Shown: piece after piece, positions 51,885 to 60,085 of the stretch | Layout of the letters: each line of letters starts with the position of its first letter | How positions within the stretch are numbered: position 1 is the stretch's first letter | NCBI RefSeq assembly: GCF_900188275.1 | Contig: NZ_FZNY01000005.1 | Span: forward strand, 248,001 to 312,000 | Origin: Dokdonia pacifica | GTDB lineage: Bacteria; Bacteroidota; Bacteroidia; Flavobacteriales; Flavobacteriaceae | Direction: 5' to 3' | DNA: 64,000 nt | Program-made: the position numbers and the translations under genes | The notes under the pieces: generated by a model | The model's input: only the letters and a program-made list of their open reading frames with translations | The model's database searches: none | What the model was told of the DNA's origin: nothing

Positions 51885-53018
51885 ATGGCCATCCTTGAAA
51901 ATCCTGTTTATGTATTATTAGTGTTATTAGGAATGGTCATTCTATCTGTGTACGCCGCTAAAACGAAATTGGGAAAGAAACTTGGTGTTGCCTTAATTGT
52001 TATTCTTTTTACAGCTGTTATTGCAAATTTGAAACTGATTCCATCTGCGTCAAATTCAATTCCTTTATACAGTGCTATTTTTACATACCTAGCGCCTATT
52101 TCGATATTTTATTTGCTCTTAAATGTAAATCTTACCTCTATTAAAAGAGCTGGAGCTCCCATGATTATTTTATTTTTAATTGGTTCATTAGCCACCACAC
52201 TTGGTATTTTGATCTCTTGGTATGTGATTTCACCTCAACAAGTTTTAGGAGATGATGCCTCGATTATAGCGGGTATGCTTACGGGTACCTATACCGGAGG
52301 TAGTGTTAATTTTAATGCCGTGGCTTTAGAATATAATTTTCAGGAACGAGGCGTTCTATATGCCGGTACAATTGCTATTGATAATGTTGTTACTACCTTA
52401 TGGATTATTGTGACATTAGCCTTTCCAGCAATATTACGTAAGTTTTGGAAAGACAAAAAAATAAGTACTCCAGACAAAACTAGTGATACCGAAGAAAATG
52501 AAACTATAAATTTTCATAGTTTGATGTGGTTGCTGTTCTTAGGACTTGCCGCTTATTTTGTATCAGATCTATTGGCTACCTATGTACCTCAAATTCCTTC
52601 TATGATTACCATTTCTACCTTAGGAATTTTATTAGCTCAAATACCATTTGTTGCAAGGCTTAAAGGGAGTCAGACATTAGGATTGTATTTAGTTTATATT
52701 TTCTTGGCGGTAATTGGAGCATATTGTGAACTCAGTGCTGTCGTTGAACTTAAAACCATCGGACTTACTTTACTTGGTTTTACAGCATTTGCTGTTTTGC
52801 TACACGGTATTTTTAGCATTTTTCTAGGGGGTTTAATATATAAAGATTGGGATATGATTGCCATTGTAAGTCAGGCAAATATTGGTGGTGGTACTACGGC
52901 GATTGCATTGGCAGAAACTTTTAAACGTAAAGAACTATTGCTTCCTGCTATTCTGGTTGGTTCCTTAGGTAATGCAGTGGGTACGTATTTAGGATTTATG
53001 GTTGTATATATATTGTAA
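51885..53018 (+). CDS. DUF819 family membrane protein
   Basis: About 377 residues from MAILENPVYVLLVLLGMVILSV at 51885; the frame is open from 51822. About ten membrane helices are seen, with GMLTGTYTGGSVNFNAVALEYNF and SQANIGGGTTAIALAETFKRKELLLPAILVGSLGNAVGTYLGF as the two conserved polar loops typical of DUF819, related to secondary transporters. The substrate is unknown. Palindrome copy 15 follows the stop by 10 nt. Confidence 0.9.
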   Translation: MAILENPVYVLLVLLGMVILSVYAAKTKLGKKLGVALIVILFTAVIANLKLIPSASNSIPLYSAIFTYLAPISIFYLLLNVNLTSIKRAGAPMIILFLIGSLATTLGILISWYVISPQQVLGDDASIIAGMLTGTYTGGSVNFNAVALEYNFQERGVLYAGTIAIDNVVTTLWIIVTLAFPAILRKFWKDKKISTPDKTSDTEENETINFHSLMWLLFLGLAAYFVSDLLATYVPQIPSMITISTLGILLAQIPFVARLKGSQTLGLYLVYIFLAVIGAYCELSAVVELKTIGLTLLGFTAFAVLLHGIFSIFLGGLIYKDWDMIAIVSQANIGGGTTAIALAETFKRKELLLPAILVGSLGNAVGTYLGFMVVYIL

Positions 53019-53028
53019 TGTTTTGGTG

Positions 53029-53048
53029 TACGCTTTCGCGAAAGCGTA
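53029..53048. repeat. Palindrome copy 15 (20-nt, after the DUF819 gene)
   Basis: Perfect 20-nt palindrome: cgctttcgcgaaagcg flanked by ta on both sides. To the right, the sequence tatacacaa matches the flank inside the M1 peptidase signal peptide. Confidence 0.97.
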
Positions 53049-53109
53049 TACACAAATACTACATGTCTATTGATCACCGTTATACTATCACTAACTCACA
53101 ACTCATCTT

Positions 53110-53931
53110 ATGAAAACCACACTCAAGATTTCTCTTATTGTAGCGTTATATTTTCTTTCTTTCCATCATAGTATCGCACAAGTAACGACTACTACTTCTG
53201 ACATTGCTACTTTTACTACTGTAGAAAAAAACTATCCTGAGAGTAGAATTGACGGTTATAATCTATATGTTCCTAAATCCTGTACATCGCAATCTGATGC
53301 ATATCCAGTAATTGTTTTTTTACAAGGAGGCCTTGGTGTAGGTGGAGATGTAGATGTTATATATGGTTGGGGGTTACCAAAAATGCTCAAAGAACCAGAA
53401 ACAATAGATGCAGATCTTAAAAAACTAGTAACCGATACGTTTGTAGTTATCATGCCGCATATTCAAGAAGGACAATTCTACACTAATGAAAAAGCGATAC
53501 AAAGCATTATAAAAGAGGTAGCTAGCAATCAAAATATTGATACGAAACGTATCTATTTGACAGGACTAAGTAGAGGCGGTCATGGCACTTGGGGACTGGC
53601 AAGCCGAATTCCAGAAACTTTTGCTGCTGTAGCACCAATTTGTGGAGGAAATCACGGAATTTCTGATTATACATCTTTAGCACAGCTTCCTATTTGGAAC
53701 TCCCATAACACAGGAGATCGTAGAGTAAACTATAACAATTCTGAACGTACTATTTCAAGATTAGAATCTGCAGGACTGTCTTTTCACAAAACCAAGAGTA
53801 TTGCAAGTACAGACTATAAAAAATATGATCATATTTTTACAGCGACAGAGAGTGATAGTCATGATGCATGGACAGAAATGTATGCTGATGCGAGTGTATA
53901 CAACTGGTTTTTAAAATATCGTAAAGAGTAA
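53110..53931 (+). CDS. Exported esterase (LpqC/PHB-depolymerase-like)
   Basis: A 273-residue protein with signal peptide MKTTLKISLIVALYFLSFHHSIAQ. YPVIVFLQGGLGVGGDVDV is the oxyanion region, GLSRGGHGTW the nucleophile elbow (S154), and APICGG the strand after it. A likely acid and His come at NSHNTGDRRV and SHDAWTEMY. This follows phospholipase/carboxylesterase or polyhydroxybutyrate-depolymerase-like proteins. The real substrate is not visible. It stands alone upstream of the Coq4-like gene. Confidence 0.85.
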   Translation: MKTTLKISLIVALYFLSFHHSIAQVTTTTSDIATFTTVEKNYPESRIDGYNLYVPKSCTSQSDAYPVIVFLQGGLGVGGDVDVIYGWGLPKMLKEPETIDADLKKLVTDTFVVIMPHIQEGQFYTNEKAIQSIIKEVASNQNIDTKRIYLTGLSRGGHGTWGLASRIPETFAAVAPICGGNHGISDYTSLAQLPIWNSHNTGDRRVNYNNSERTISRLESAGLSFHKTKSIASTDYKKYDHIFTATESDSHDAWTEMYADASVYNWFLKYRKE

Positions 53932-53961
53932 TTATATCAATAAGTCAAAAACAAATCATAA

Positions 53962-54672
53962 ATGAACATATTTCAAAAAATAGCTAGAAAAATAATAAAG
54001 CAATCATTTGATATTTCTGTTTCAACCATTGAGTTTTTTAGTGATATGACTCCTTATGAAAGAAAGGTTTCTAAATTAAGAACCTATAAAAAGGGGACAC
54101 TAGGAAAAGAAATTGCAAATTGTCTAGATGCTCATGATCTAACACTAGTTCCTAAATACGAAAGTCACGATTTAAAACATGTTTTACTCAACTATCAAAT
54201 GACTCCTGAAGATGAGATCCGAATGCAGGCTTTTATGATTGGAAACGGAAATTACTCATTTCCGTCTTTCGCAATTTTTATTTTTGGAGTACTACTCCTT
54301 CCAGAATTAGGGCGTACTTTTTATGCTGACTTCAAAAAAGGAAGAACAACTATACCAATTTCTAAATGGACAATAGAAAAATTTGCTGATAGAAATCTTA
54401 TGGAGTTAAGAAGTACATTAGCTAAACCTACAAGACCAGAAACAGTATTTAATTTGAGAAAAATCACCAAGCTTGGAGCTTTTGCTTCTATAATCGCGGG
54501 TGTTTTTGGGATGATATTTTGTTTACCATTTTTATTTTCATCAAATATGGCTGATTTAGTTGGTGCTGGTTTTCCATTTATTGGAGGAGCAATCCTTTCA
54601 GTTGGAGGTCTTTTAGCATTATCAAATGTATCACAATCAAACAAGTCACAACTAGCACGTTCATCATTTTAA
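53962..54672 (+). CDS. Coq4-like protein with two C-terminal membrane helices
   Basis: A 236-residue protein. HDLKH at 69-73 followed by eleven residues and Glu85 gives the motif HDxxHx11E, the zinc-binding signature of the ubiquinone biosynthesis protein COQ4. Upstream, GTLGKEIANCLDAHDL also fits COQ4. The C-terminal third has two hydrophobic segments (LGAFASIIAGVFGMIFCLPFLF; AGFPFIGGAILSVGGLLALS) that ordinary Coq4 lacks. Flavobacteria use menaquinone, so the role must differ from or parallel that of COQ4. It is 10 nt upstream of the PhzF gene. Confidence 0.68.
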   Translation: MNIFQKIARKIIKQSFDISVSTIEFFSDMTPYERKVSKLRTYKKGTLGKEIANCLDAHDLTLVPKYESHDLKHVLLNYQMTPEDEIRMQAFMIGNGNYSFPSFAIFIFGVLLLPELGRTFYADFKKGRTTIPISKWTIEKFADRNLMELRSTLAKPTRPETVFNLRKITKLGAFASIIAGVFGMIFCLPFLFSSNMADLVGAGFPFIGGAILSVGGLLALSNVSQSNKSQLARSSF

Positions 54673-54682
54673 GTTTTTAAAA

Positions 54683-55471
54683 ATGAAATATAATCTTTAT
54701 CAAATTGATGCATTTACTGATACTATTTTTGGCGGAAATCCAGCATGTGTAGTACCACTTGAAAAATGGTTAGCAGAGGATGTTTTATTAAAAATCGCAA
54801 AAGAAAATGCAGTTGCAGAAACCGCCTTCTTTATAGATCAAGGTGATAAAATTCAATTACGCTGGTTTACTCCTGAAATTGAAATGGACCTATGTGGACA
54901 CGCAACACTTGCTACGGCACATTGCTTAAAAACAATACTCAACTACAAGAAAGATAACATTGTTTTTGATACGCTAAGTGGTGACTTAACTGTTACGGTT
55001 GATAACGATATGTATAAAATGGATTTCCCATCAAGAATGCCTATTACAGATAGTTTACCAGATATCATTACACAATCTTTAAGTATCCAGCCAATGGAGG
55101 TTTTAAAATCAAGAGATTATGTTTTAGTATATAAAAACGAAACAGAAATTAGAAATATTAAAATTGAAAGACATCTCTTTGATCAGATCAATCTTGATCC
55201 AGGTGGTGTAGTTGTAACAGCTATGGGTGACCATTGTGACTTTGTTTCGAGGTTTTTTACTCCACAAGCATCTATTTTAGAAGATCCCGTAACTGGCTCG
55301 GCACACTGCTCATTAATTCCTTTTTGGGCTTCGAGACTTCGTAAAAAAAAGCTGCATGCACAACAAATTTCGGAACGCATGGGACACCTCTTTTGTGAAC
55401 ATAAAGAAGATCGTGTCATCATTAGTGGAAAAGCTAAAACATATGCTATTGGAAATTTCTGGATAGACTAA
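54683..55471 (+). CDS. PhzF family isomerase-like protein
   Basis: A 262-residue protein of the diaminopimelate-epimerase-like PhzF fold. YQIDAFTDTIFGGNPACVVPL starts the family, the catalytic Glu is E46 in ENAVAETAFF, and LRWFTPEIEMDLCGHATLATAH and the C-terminal DPVTGSAHCSLIPFW are further signatures. The substrate is probably a trans-2,3-dihydro acid or similar, but homologues in bacteria without phenazine synthesis are uncharacterised. The gene follows the Coq4-like gene and ends at a strong terminator. Confidence 0.92.
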   Translation: MKYNLYQIDAFTDTIFGGNPACVVPLEKWLAEDVLLKIAKENAVAETAFFIDQGDKIQLRWFTPEIEMDLCGHATLATAHCLKTILNYKKDNIVFDTLSGDLTVTVDNDMYKMDFPSRMPITDSLPDIITQSLSIQPMEVLKSRDYVLVYKNETEIRNIKIERHLFDQINLDPGGVVVTAMGDHCDFVSRFFTPQASILEDPVTGSAHCSLIPFWASRLRKKKLHAQQISERMGHLFCEHKEDRVIISGKAKTYAIGNFWID

Positions 55472-55502
55472 ATAATTTCTTTAGCGTAACTATAAAAACC
55501 AA

Positions 55503-55535
55503 AAAAGAGAAGCTCTTGTAAAGAGCTTCTCTTTT
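55503..55535. terminator. Bidirectional terminator after phzF-like gene
   Basis: aaaagagaagctctt-gta-aagagcttctctttt, a perfect 15-bp stem between convergent stops at 55471 and 55556. Confidence 0.93.
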
Positions 55536-55555
55536 TAAAATGTTATATATACTTT

Positions 55556-55876
55556 CTATCTGTAAGCAATAGCAACGTTTTCTACTCTAAAAGAGGTTAC
55601 ATCTTGCCAGATACCAACTCCAGAAAATACAACTGAATTTGTATGTGTAGCTAACGTAAGTGTTCCTTCAGAATTCATATCTGGAGCAGATAGAGACACC
55701 TTACTTATGAGATTATCTGCATCTAGTTTGTATGTTTCCGTATTGACTACAGTACCTGCTTTCACAAAGTTAACGGTTACACTTGCTGTCTCTCCTTGAA
55801 AGTCTGTTGAAAACTCTAATTGAGTCATTGCTTCTTTTGCTGTTGTTGAATAAATAGTGGATTTTACGATTCCCAT
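55556..55876 (-). CDS. Hypothetical small beta-rich protein
   Basis: About 106 residues from MGIVKSTIYSTTAKEAMTQLEFSTDF at 55876; the frame is open to 55957, but the extra residues look like leader sequence. The protein alternates polar and hydrophobic residues (ASVTVNFVKAGTVVNTETYKLDADNLISKVSLSAP; GTLTLATHTNSVVFSGVG; SFRVENVAIAYR), as a beta sandwich would. No signal peptide or family is recognised. It is convergent with the PhzF gene. Confidence 0.6.
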   Translation of the reverse strand: MGIVKSTIYSTTAKEAMTQLEFSTDFQGETASVTVNFVKAGTVVNTETYKLDADNLISKVSLSAPDMNSEGTLTLATHTNSVVFSGVGIWQDVTSFRVENVAIAYR

Positions 55877-56270
55877 GATAATTGTTTTTAAAAGGTTATT
55901 ATGATTTTGGAGTGTTATTAAGAATTTTAAACGCATAAACGTCTTTATATCAGTCAATTCCTTAACAACACATCAAATATCGAAACACAACATTAGGATT
56001 ACATAGAAAATAGCATAAAGACCAAAATCTTTACAACAAGAGCGATTTTTTATAGCACAAGAATTTTTATAACATACTGATATACTACAAAATATACAGG
56101 ATTCAACATTAAAAAAGCTGAGTTGTTTAAAAACAAGTAGTATAGACAACAAAATCCTAACATTTCCGTGTCTAATAGTATTGTTTAATTGAATTGATTA
56201 TTTTGTGATGGAGGTACTAGTATTTTATTCTCTCTAAAGTAGTTGGTAAAAAACAGATATATATTACAAT
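55877..56270. other. A/T-rich intergenic region
   Basis: About 390 bp between divergent genes at 55876 and 56271. It has no credible reading frame, hairpin or clear promoter pair that I can defend. Confidence 0.5.
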
Positions 56271-56903
56271 TTGAGTGCAAGAAGTAGTCATATCCATTTC
56301 ATTGAAATACTATCAAGTATAGGTGTTTTTATATTCTTAGGGATTTATTTTTATGCGACAACGCGCTACCCAGGAGGCTCTCAAGCTGCTACAGATACTG
56401 TTGGTTTTGATTGGGTCAATAATTATTGGTGCAATTTAATGAATGAAAAAGCCATGAATGGGCAACAAAATCCTGCAAGACCATATGCAATTGCCGGAAT
56501 GGTTATTCTTTGTTTTAGTCTGGCCTTATTCTTCATACAGTTTGCAAAAAAAATAACCACTACGCTATTTTTAAAACGTGTCATTCCATTATTTGGAGGA
56601 ATAGCGATGCTACTAGCTGTTTTTATTTTCACAAAGTATCATGATCTTTTAACGATCATATCTAGCGCATTTGGAGTCATTGCTGTTTTAGGGATTCTTT
56701 GGGAAGTTTATAAGAGTAAAATGATTATTTTTAAAATAGGTGGCTTAGTATGTATTCTATTACTAGTACTAAACAATTATATTTATTACAGTAATTACTG
56801 GATAAAACTCCTGCCACTCATTCAAAAAATTACTTTTGTTTGTGTTCTAACTTGGATTGTAGGTCTTAATTATAAAATGATGAAAATAAATGCTACCTCG
56901 TAG
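56271..56903 (+). CDS. Polytopic membrane protein (DUF998-like)
   Basis: A 210-residue protein with a TTG start; no ATG lies near the start. About six hydrophobic segments are present: IEILSSIGVFIFLGIYFYATT, AIAGMVILCFSLALFFIQFA, VIPLFGGIAMLLAVFIF, DLLTIISSAFGVIAVLGILW, IGGLVCILLLVLNNYIYY and ITFVCVLTWIVGLNYKMM. The pattern resembles DUF998-type proteins of unknown function. It is followed after 37 nt by the HEITH-containing gene. Confidence 0.65.
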   Translation: MSARSSHIHFIEILSSIGVFIFLGIYFYATTRYPGGSQAATDTVGFDWVNNYWCNLMNEKAMNGQQNPARPYAIAGMVILCFSLALFFIQFAKKITTTLFLKRVIPLFGGIAMLLAVFIFTKYHDLLTIISSAFGVIAVLGILWEVYKSKMIIFKIGGLVCILLLVLNNYIYYSNYWIKLLPLIQKITFVCVLTWIVGLNYKMMKINATS

Positions 56904-56940
56904 TCTATAATACCGATACTACTTTTAAAACGTAAATACA

Positions 56941-57708
56941 ATGAAACAAATAGTTCTCACAACATCTATATTGCTATTTAGTTTGATAAGACTACCGTTA
57001 TATGCTCAAGAAGTTGATTCAAAGATTGAAATTCTCCCAGTAACTATACAACAAGAAGCCACTTCCATTTGGAGAACAATAAATGACATTACATTCTTCG
57101 AAAAACAAGGATACACCATACATCTTCCTGACGATCAACAAATAGATTCATTAATTATGAAGTCTAAAAAAGGAACTTTTGGTAATGAAGATTTTGAAAT
57201 TATTTATAACCTTTTAGAAACTAACATATTTGATAAAAGGCATTATATACACGCTATTAAAAAGATACGGGAACAAGAACAACTTATCAATTCTTTACTT
57301 CATCAAATAGAGAGCAAGAAAAAGAATTGGGATTGGAAATTTAATACTTTTAAAACCTATAAAATTATACTCACTCTATATGGAACTGGAGGGAGTTATA
57401 ATGCTGATGAAGGAACAATCACCTTACTAACTACTAAAAAAGGTGATTTTATGAATTATCAAAATCCAGCAAACACCATTATTCATGAAATTACTCATAT
57501 AGGAATGGAATATCCTATCGTTCAAAAACATAAACTTAGCCACGGCAATAAAGAACGTATTGTTGATACCTTTGTATATCTTATGTTTAAAGAAGACCTT
57601 CCAAACTATAAAATCCAACAAATGGGAGATCAAAAAATGGATTCCTACTTAAGCGAACCAAAAAAAATCAATTCATTAGACACTATAATATCTAAATTTT
57701 TCAAATAG
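56941..57708 (+). CDS. Unrecognised exported protein with a gluzincin-like HExxH-x18-E site
   Basis: A 255-residue protein with a signal peptide ending LYAQ. Residues 182-186 are HEITH, preceded by NTII as in many zinc proteases, and E205 follows with 18 residues between, the HExxH-x18-E arrangement of gluzincins. The N-terminal 140 residues show helices (SIWRTINDITFFEKQGYTIH; LINSLLHQIESKKKNWDWKF). I do not recognise the family; M48/M56/M13 and M1 domains are not matched elsewhere. It may be a small metallopeptidase or an inactive relative. Confidence 0.65.
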   Translation: MKQIVLTTSILLFSLIRLPLYAQEVDSKIEILPVTIQQEATSIWRTINDITFFEKQGYTIHLPDDQQIDSLIMKSKKGTFGNEDFEIIYNLLETNIFDKRHYIHAIKKIREQEQLINSLLHQIESKKKNWDWKFNTFKTYKIILTLYGTGGSYNADEGTITLLTTKKGDFMNYQNPANTIIHEITHIGMEYPIVQKHKLSHGNKERIVDTFVYLMFKEDLPNYKIQQMGDQKMDSYLSEPKKINSLDTIISKFFK

Positions 57709-57769
57709 CAATTTATCTAAATAACCCGATTTCTAGTATCAATAAAATATCTAAAACAAAATACTCATT

Positions 57770-58261
57770 ATGAAAAGTACCTTCTTAACACTTTTATTCA
57801 TTTTTAGTATGGGTATTACGCATGCGCAAACACATCGTGAAAAGGAGAAAAAAATCAGATCTGAAGTGAAGGAGCTGTTTAAAAATAAACAAGCAAATTG
57901 TTATGATCAGGTAGATGCTATTACTGACACTCATGGAAAAATAGAGTTTTGGAATATCTGTACATTAGAAAATGGCTATCGAATTTTAAAAATAGAATCG
58001 TATAAAGAAGATACCTATTATCAAGAAATTTATTTTGAGAAAAATCACTCTTTAGTGTATGCTAAAGAAACAGAGAACTATATTCCAAAAAATCATTTTT
58101 TACAAATACCATGGAATTGTGAGTTTTATACAAAAGATGAAAAACTCCTCACTTATATCTCTCATGGACATGGAAAAACAGAAACAGATACTTGGAACCC
58201 TGATGTGATTTTTGATATGTATCGGCAACGTATTTCCGAATTAGAACGTATTAAAAAATAA
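57770..58261 (+). CDS. Hypothetical exported protein
   Basis: A 163-residue protein with signal peptide MKSTFLTLLFIFSMGITHAQ. The mature part is charged and mixed (REKEKKIRSEVKELFKNKQ; YDQVDAITDTHGKIEFWNICTLE; WNCEFYTKDEKLLTYISHGHGK). I do not recognise a domain. It lies 61 nt after the HEITH protein gene on the same strand, possibly in one operon. Confidence 0.65.
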   Translation: MKSTFLTLLFIFSMGITHAQTHREKEKKIRSEVKELFKNKQANCYDQVDAITDTHGKIEFWNICTLENGYRILKIESYKEDTYYQEIYFEKNHSLVYAKETENYIPKNHFLQIPWNCEFYTKDEKLLTYISHGHGKTETDTWNPDVIFDMYRQRISELERIKK

Positions 58262-58420
58262 TCTTATAAGAGAGCATTCTTTTACTCATACAAATATTCA
58301 AAATAGAGAATTACCAAACGTTTTGTAACTTTAGTAAAGTCAAATCTACTTAGAAAACAAAAATCATCTATGTAGATATGATAGAACAAAACAACACTCA
58401 ACTAACCAAAATCACTCATT

Positions 58421-58936
58421 ATGAAATATTTAAAGTATCTAATCATCCTTATTTTAGTGCTTGGAATAGCTTTTATAGCAAAAGGAATGATCACCCCTTC
58501 TATATCTTATGAAACTGAAATTGTCGTAAATAAACCTGTACAAGAATCTTGGGCAGTGATGTCTGATGAATCCAATTTACCCAAATGGATTAGAGGATTT
58601 AAAAAGATAGAACCTATAAGTGGAACCCCTAATACTTTAGGAGCTGTATCTAAAGTCTATATTGAAGAAGAAGGAACAGAAATGATCATGGAAGAAACGA
58701 TTACCGCTTTCAAAGAAAATGAGCATATGGCCATGTCCTTCACTATGGACTTTATGAATATAGATTATGAAATGTTCTTTAAAGATCAAGGTGGCAAAAC
58801 AGTGATTACCACAAAAACAAATACGACAGGTAATAGTATGATAGCAAAATCAATGTTATCATTCATGTCAGATGGAATGGGAAAACAAGAAGATGAAAAT
58901 TTAAATAATCTTAAAAACTTAATTGAAGGGAATTAA
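58421..58936 (+). CDS. SRPBCC/START-like protein, membrane-anchored
   Basis: A 171-residue protein. The N-terminus MKYLKYLIILILVLGIAFIAKG is a membrane anchor or uncleaved signal. The rest is an SRPBCC (polyketide cyclase/START-like) fold with VVNKPVQESWAVMSDESNLPKWIRGFKKIE and late strand TVITTKTNTTGNSMIAKSMLSFM. Such folds bind hydrophobic ligands. The stop overlaps the convergent HxlR gene by 4 nt. Confidence 0.85.
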   Translation: MKYLKYLIILILVLGIAFIAKGMITPSISYETEIVVNKPVQESWAVMSDESNLPKWIRGFKKIEPISGTPNTLGAVSKVYIEEEGTEMIMEETITAFKENEHMAMSFTMDFMNIDYEMFFKDQGGKTVITTKTNTTGNSMIAKSMLSFMSDGMGKQEDENLNNLKNLIEGN

Positions 58937-59268
58937 TCCGAATAATTAGCCACTACATAATCACCCCAATCTGCTACTGCTTTCAATAGCGGGATTAAGG
59001 TTTCTCCAAAATCTGTTAAAGAGTATTCTACCTTTAACGGAGGCTTTGTAGTGTATACTTTTCTTCGTATCACTCCATCCTTCTCCAATGTTTTTAATTG
59101 CAAACTCAATGTGCGCTCAGTAACTGTTTGCATATGCTTACGAAGTTCATTGTAACGCAAAGGCCCATCTATCAAATGAAATAAAATCACAGTTTTCCAC
59201 TTACCGCCTATAATACCCATCGTAATACTAGTACAACATGGGTATTCCTTTCCTTTTATTTTATACAT
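58933..59268 (-). CDS. HxlR-family transcriptional regulator
   Basis: A 111-residue winged-helix regulator. CCTSITMGIIGGKWKTVILFHLIDGPLRYNELRKHMQTVTERTLSLQLKTLEKDGVIRRKVYTTKPPLKVEYSLTDFGETLIPLLKAV follows the HxlR pattern (C-P-x-x-x-x-x-x-x-x-G-G-K-W-x-x-x-I-L ... L-R-F-x-E-L). Cysteines at the start (CC) could sense redox or electrophiles. The gene is divergent from the nitroreductase operon across about 100 bp, where both promoters overlap on one inverted repeat. It most likely controls that operon and itself. Confidence 0.93.
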   Translation of the reverse strand: MYKIKGKEYPCCTSITMGIIGGKWKTVILFHLIDGPLRYNELRKHMQTVTERTLSLQLKTLEKDGVIRRKVYTTKPPLKVEYSLTDFGETLIPLLKAVADWGDYVVANYSD

Positions 59269-59317
59269 AATTTCCTTGTTTTATAAGGGATTAGCCTACT
59301 ATCATTTTTGACCGTTA

Positions 59318-59351
59318 TTGCAAAGTTATACAACTATACTTAGTTTTGCAA
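59318..59351. promoter_or_regulatory. Superimposed divergent promoters on an inverted repeat (hxlR and nitroreductase)
   Basis: Plus strand: TTG at 59318-59320, N20, TAGTTTTG at 59341-59348, 24 nt before the ATG at 59373. Minus strand: TTG at 59351-59349, N20, TAACTTTG at 59328-59321, in front of hxlR. The ttgcaaa ... tttgcaa inverted repeat carries both -33 and -7 elements. Any protein bound to the repeat would cover both promoters. Confidence 0.85.
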
Positions 59352-59372
59352 CTATAAAAAATATAGTACATC

Positions 59373-60032
59373 ATGAATATCACGAAAATAATGAATTGGA
59401 GATACTCAACAAAGAGTTTTGACCCATCTAAAAAAATATCAAAAGAAGACTTTAAACACCTAAAATCATTACTAAGAATGAGTCCTTCTAGTACCAATAT
59501 CCAACCTTGGCACTTTATCATTGCAGACAATGAAAGTGGAAAGGAACGTATTGCTAAAGGTGCAGAAGGTTTTTTTCATTTTAACGAACCTAAAATTAAG
59601 AATGCTTCGCATGTAGTTGTATTTTGTTCTAGAACCAGTGCTGATCAAGACTATATGCAGCATTTATTAGCACAAGAAGATAAAGATGGGCGTTATCCTA
59701 ATGAAGATATTAAACAAGGCATGCACGATGCTAGAAATATCTTTGCAGACATTCATCGCTATGATGTAAAAGACTTTCAACATTGGATGGAAAAACAAGT
59801 CTATTTAAATATGGGAAGTTTCCTATTAGGTGTTGCCGCTATGGGCATTGATGCATTACCCATGGAAGGCGTAGATCTAAAAGCATTAGATGAAGAGTTT
59901 CACTTACGTGAAAAAGGATATACATCCATTGCCGTTATAGCTATTGGATATCGCGATGAAAGTGACTTTAATATCACAAACAAAACCCCTAAATCCAGAC
60001 TTCCTGAAGAAGAAATATTTACGCTATTATAA
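59373..60032 (+). CDS. nfsB: NAD(P)H-dependent nitroreductase (NfsB-type)
   Basis: A 219-residue FMN flavoprotein of the nitroreductase family. NWRYSTKSFDPSKKIS, LLRMSPSSTNIQPWHFIIAD, FADIHRYDVKDFQHWMEKQVYLNMGSFLLGVAAMGIDALPMEG and AVIAIGYRDESDFN resemble E. coli NfsB. It reduces quinones, nitro compounds or similar electrophiles. It is the first gene of an operon with an SDR and an LLM oxidoreductase, divergent from an HxlR regulator, which fits a response to redox-active or quinone compounds. Confidence 0.9.
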   Translation: MNITKIMNWRYSTKSFDPSKKISKEDFKHLKSLLRMSPSSTNIQPWHFIIADNESGKERIAKGAEGFFHFNEPKIKNASHVVVFCSRTSADQDYMQHLLAQEDKDGRYPNEDIKQGMHDARNIFADIHRYDVKDFQHWMEKQVYLNMGSFLLGVAAMGIDALPMEGVDLKALDEEFHLREKGYTSIAVIAIGYRDESDFNITNKTPKSRLPEEEIFTLL

Positions 60033-60040
60033 AACAACAA

Positions 60041-60069
60041 AAGCCTTCCTAACTAAAAGAGGAAGGCTT
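60041..60069 (+). terminator. Hairpin between nitroreductase and SDR genes
   Basis: aagccttcct-aactaaaag-aggaaggctt, a perfect 10-bp stem with a 9-nt loop. No strong T run follows, so it is more likely an attenuating or mRNA-processing hairpin than a full stop. Confidence 0.6.
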
Positions 60070-60085
60070 GTTTATCATAACAAAC

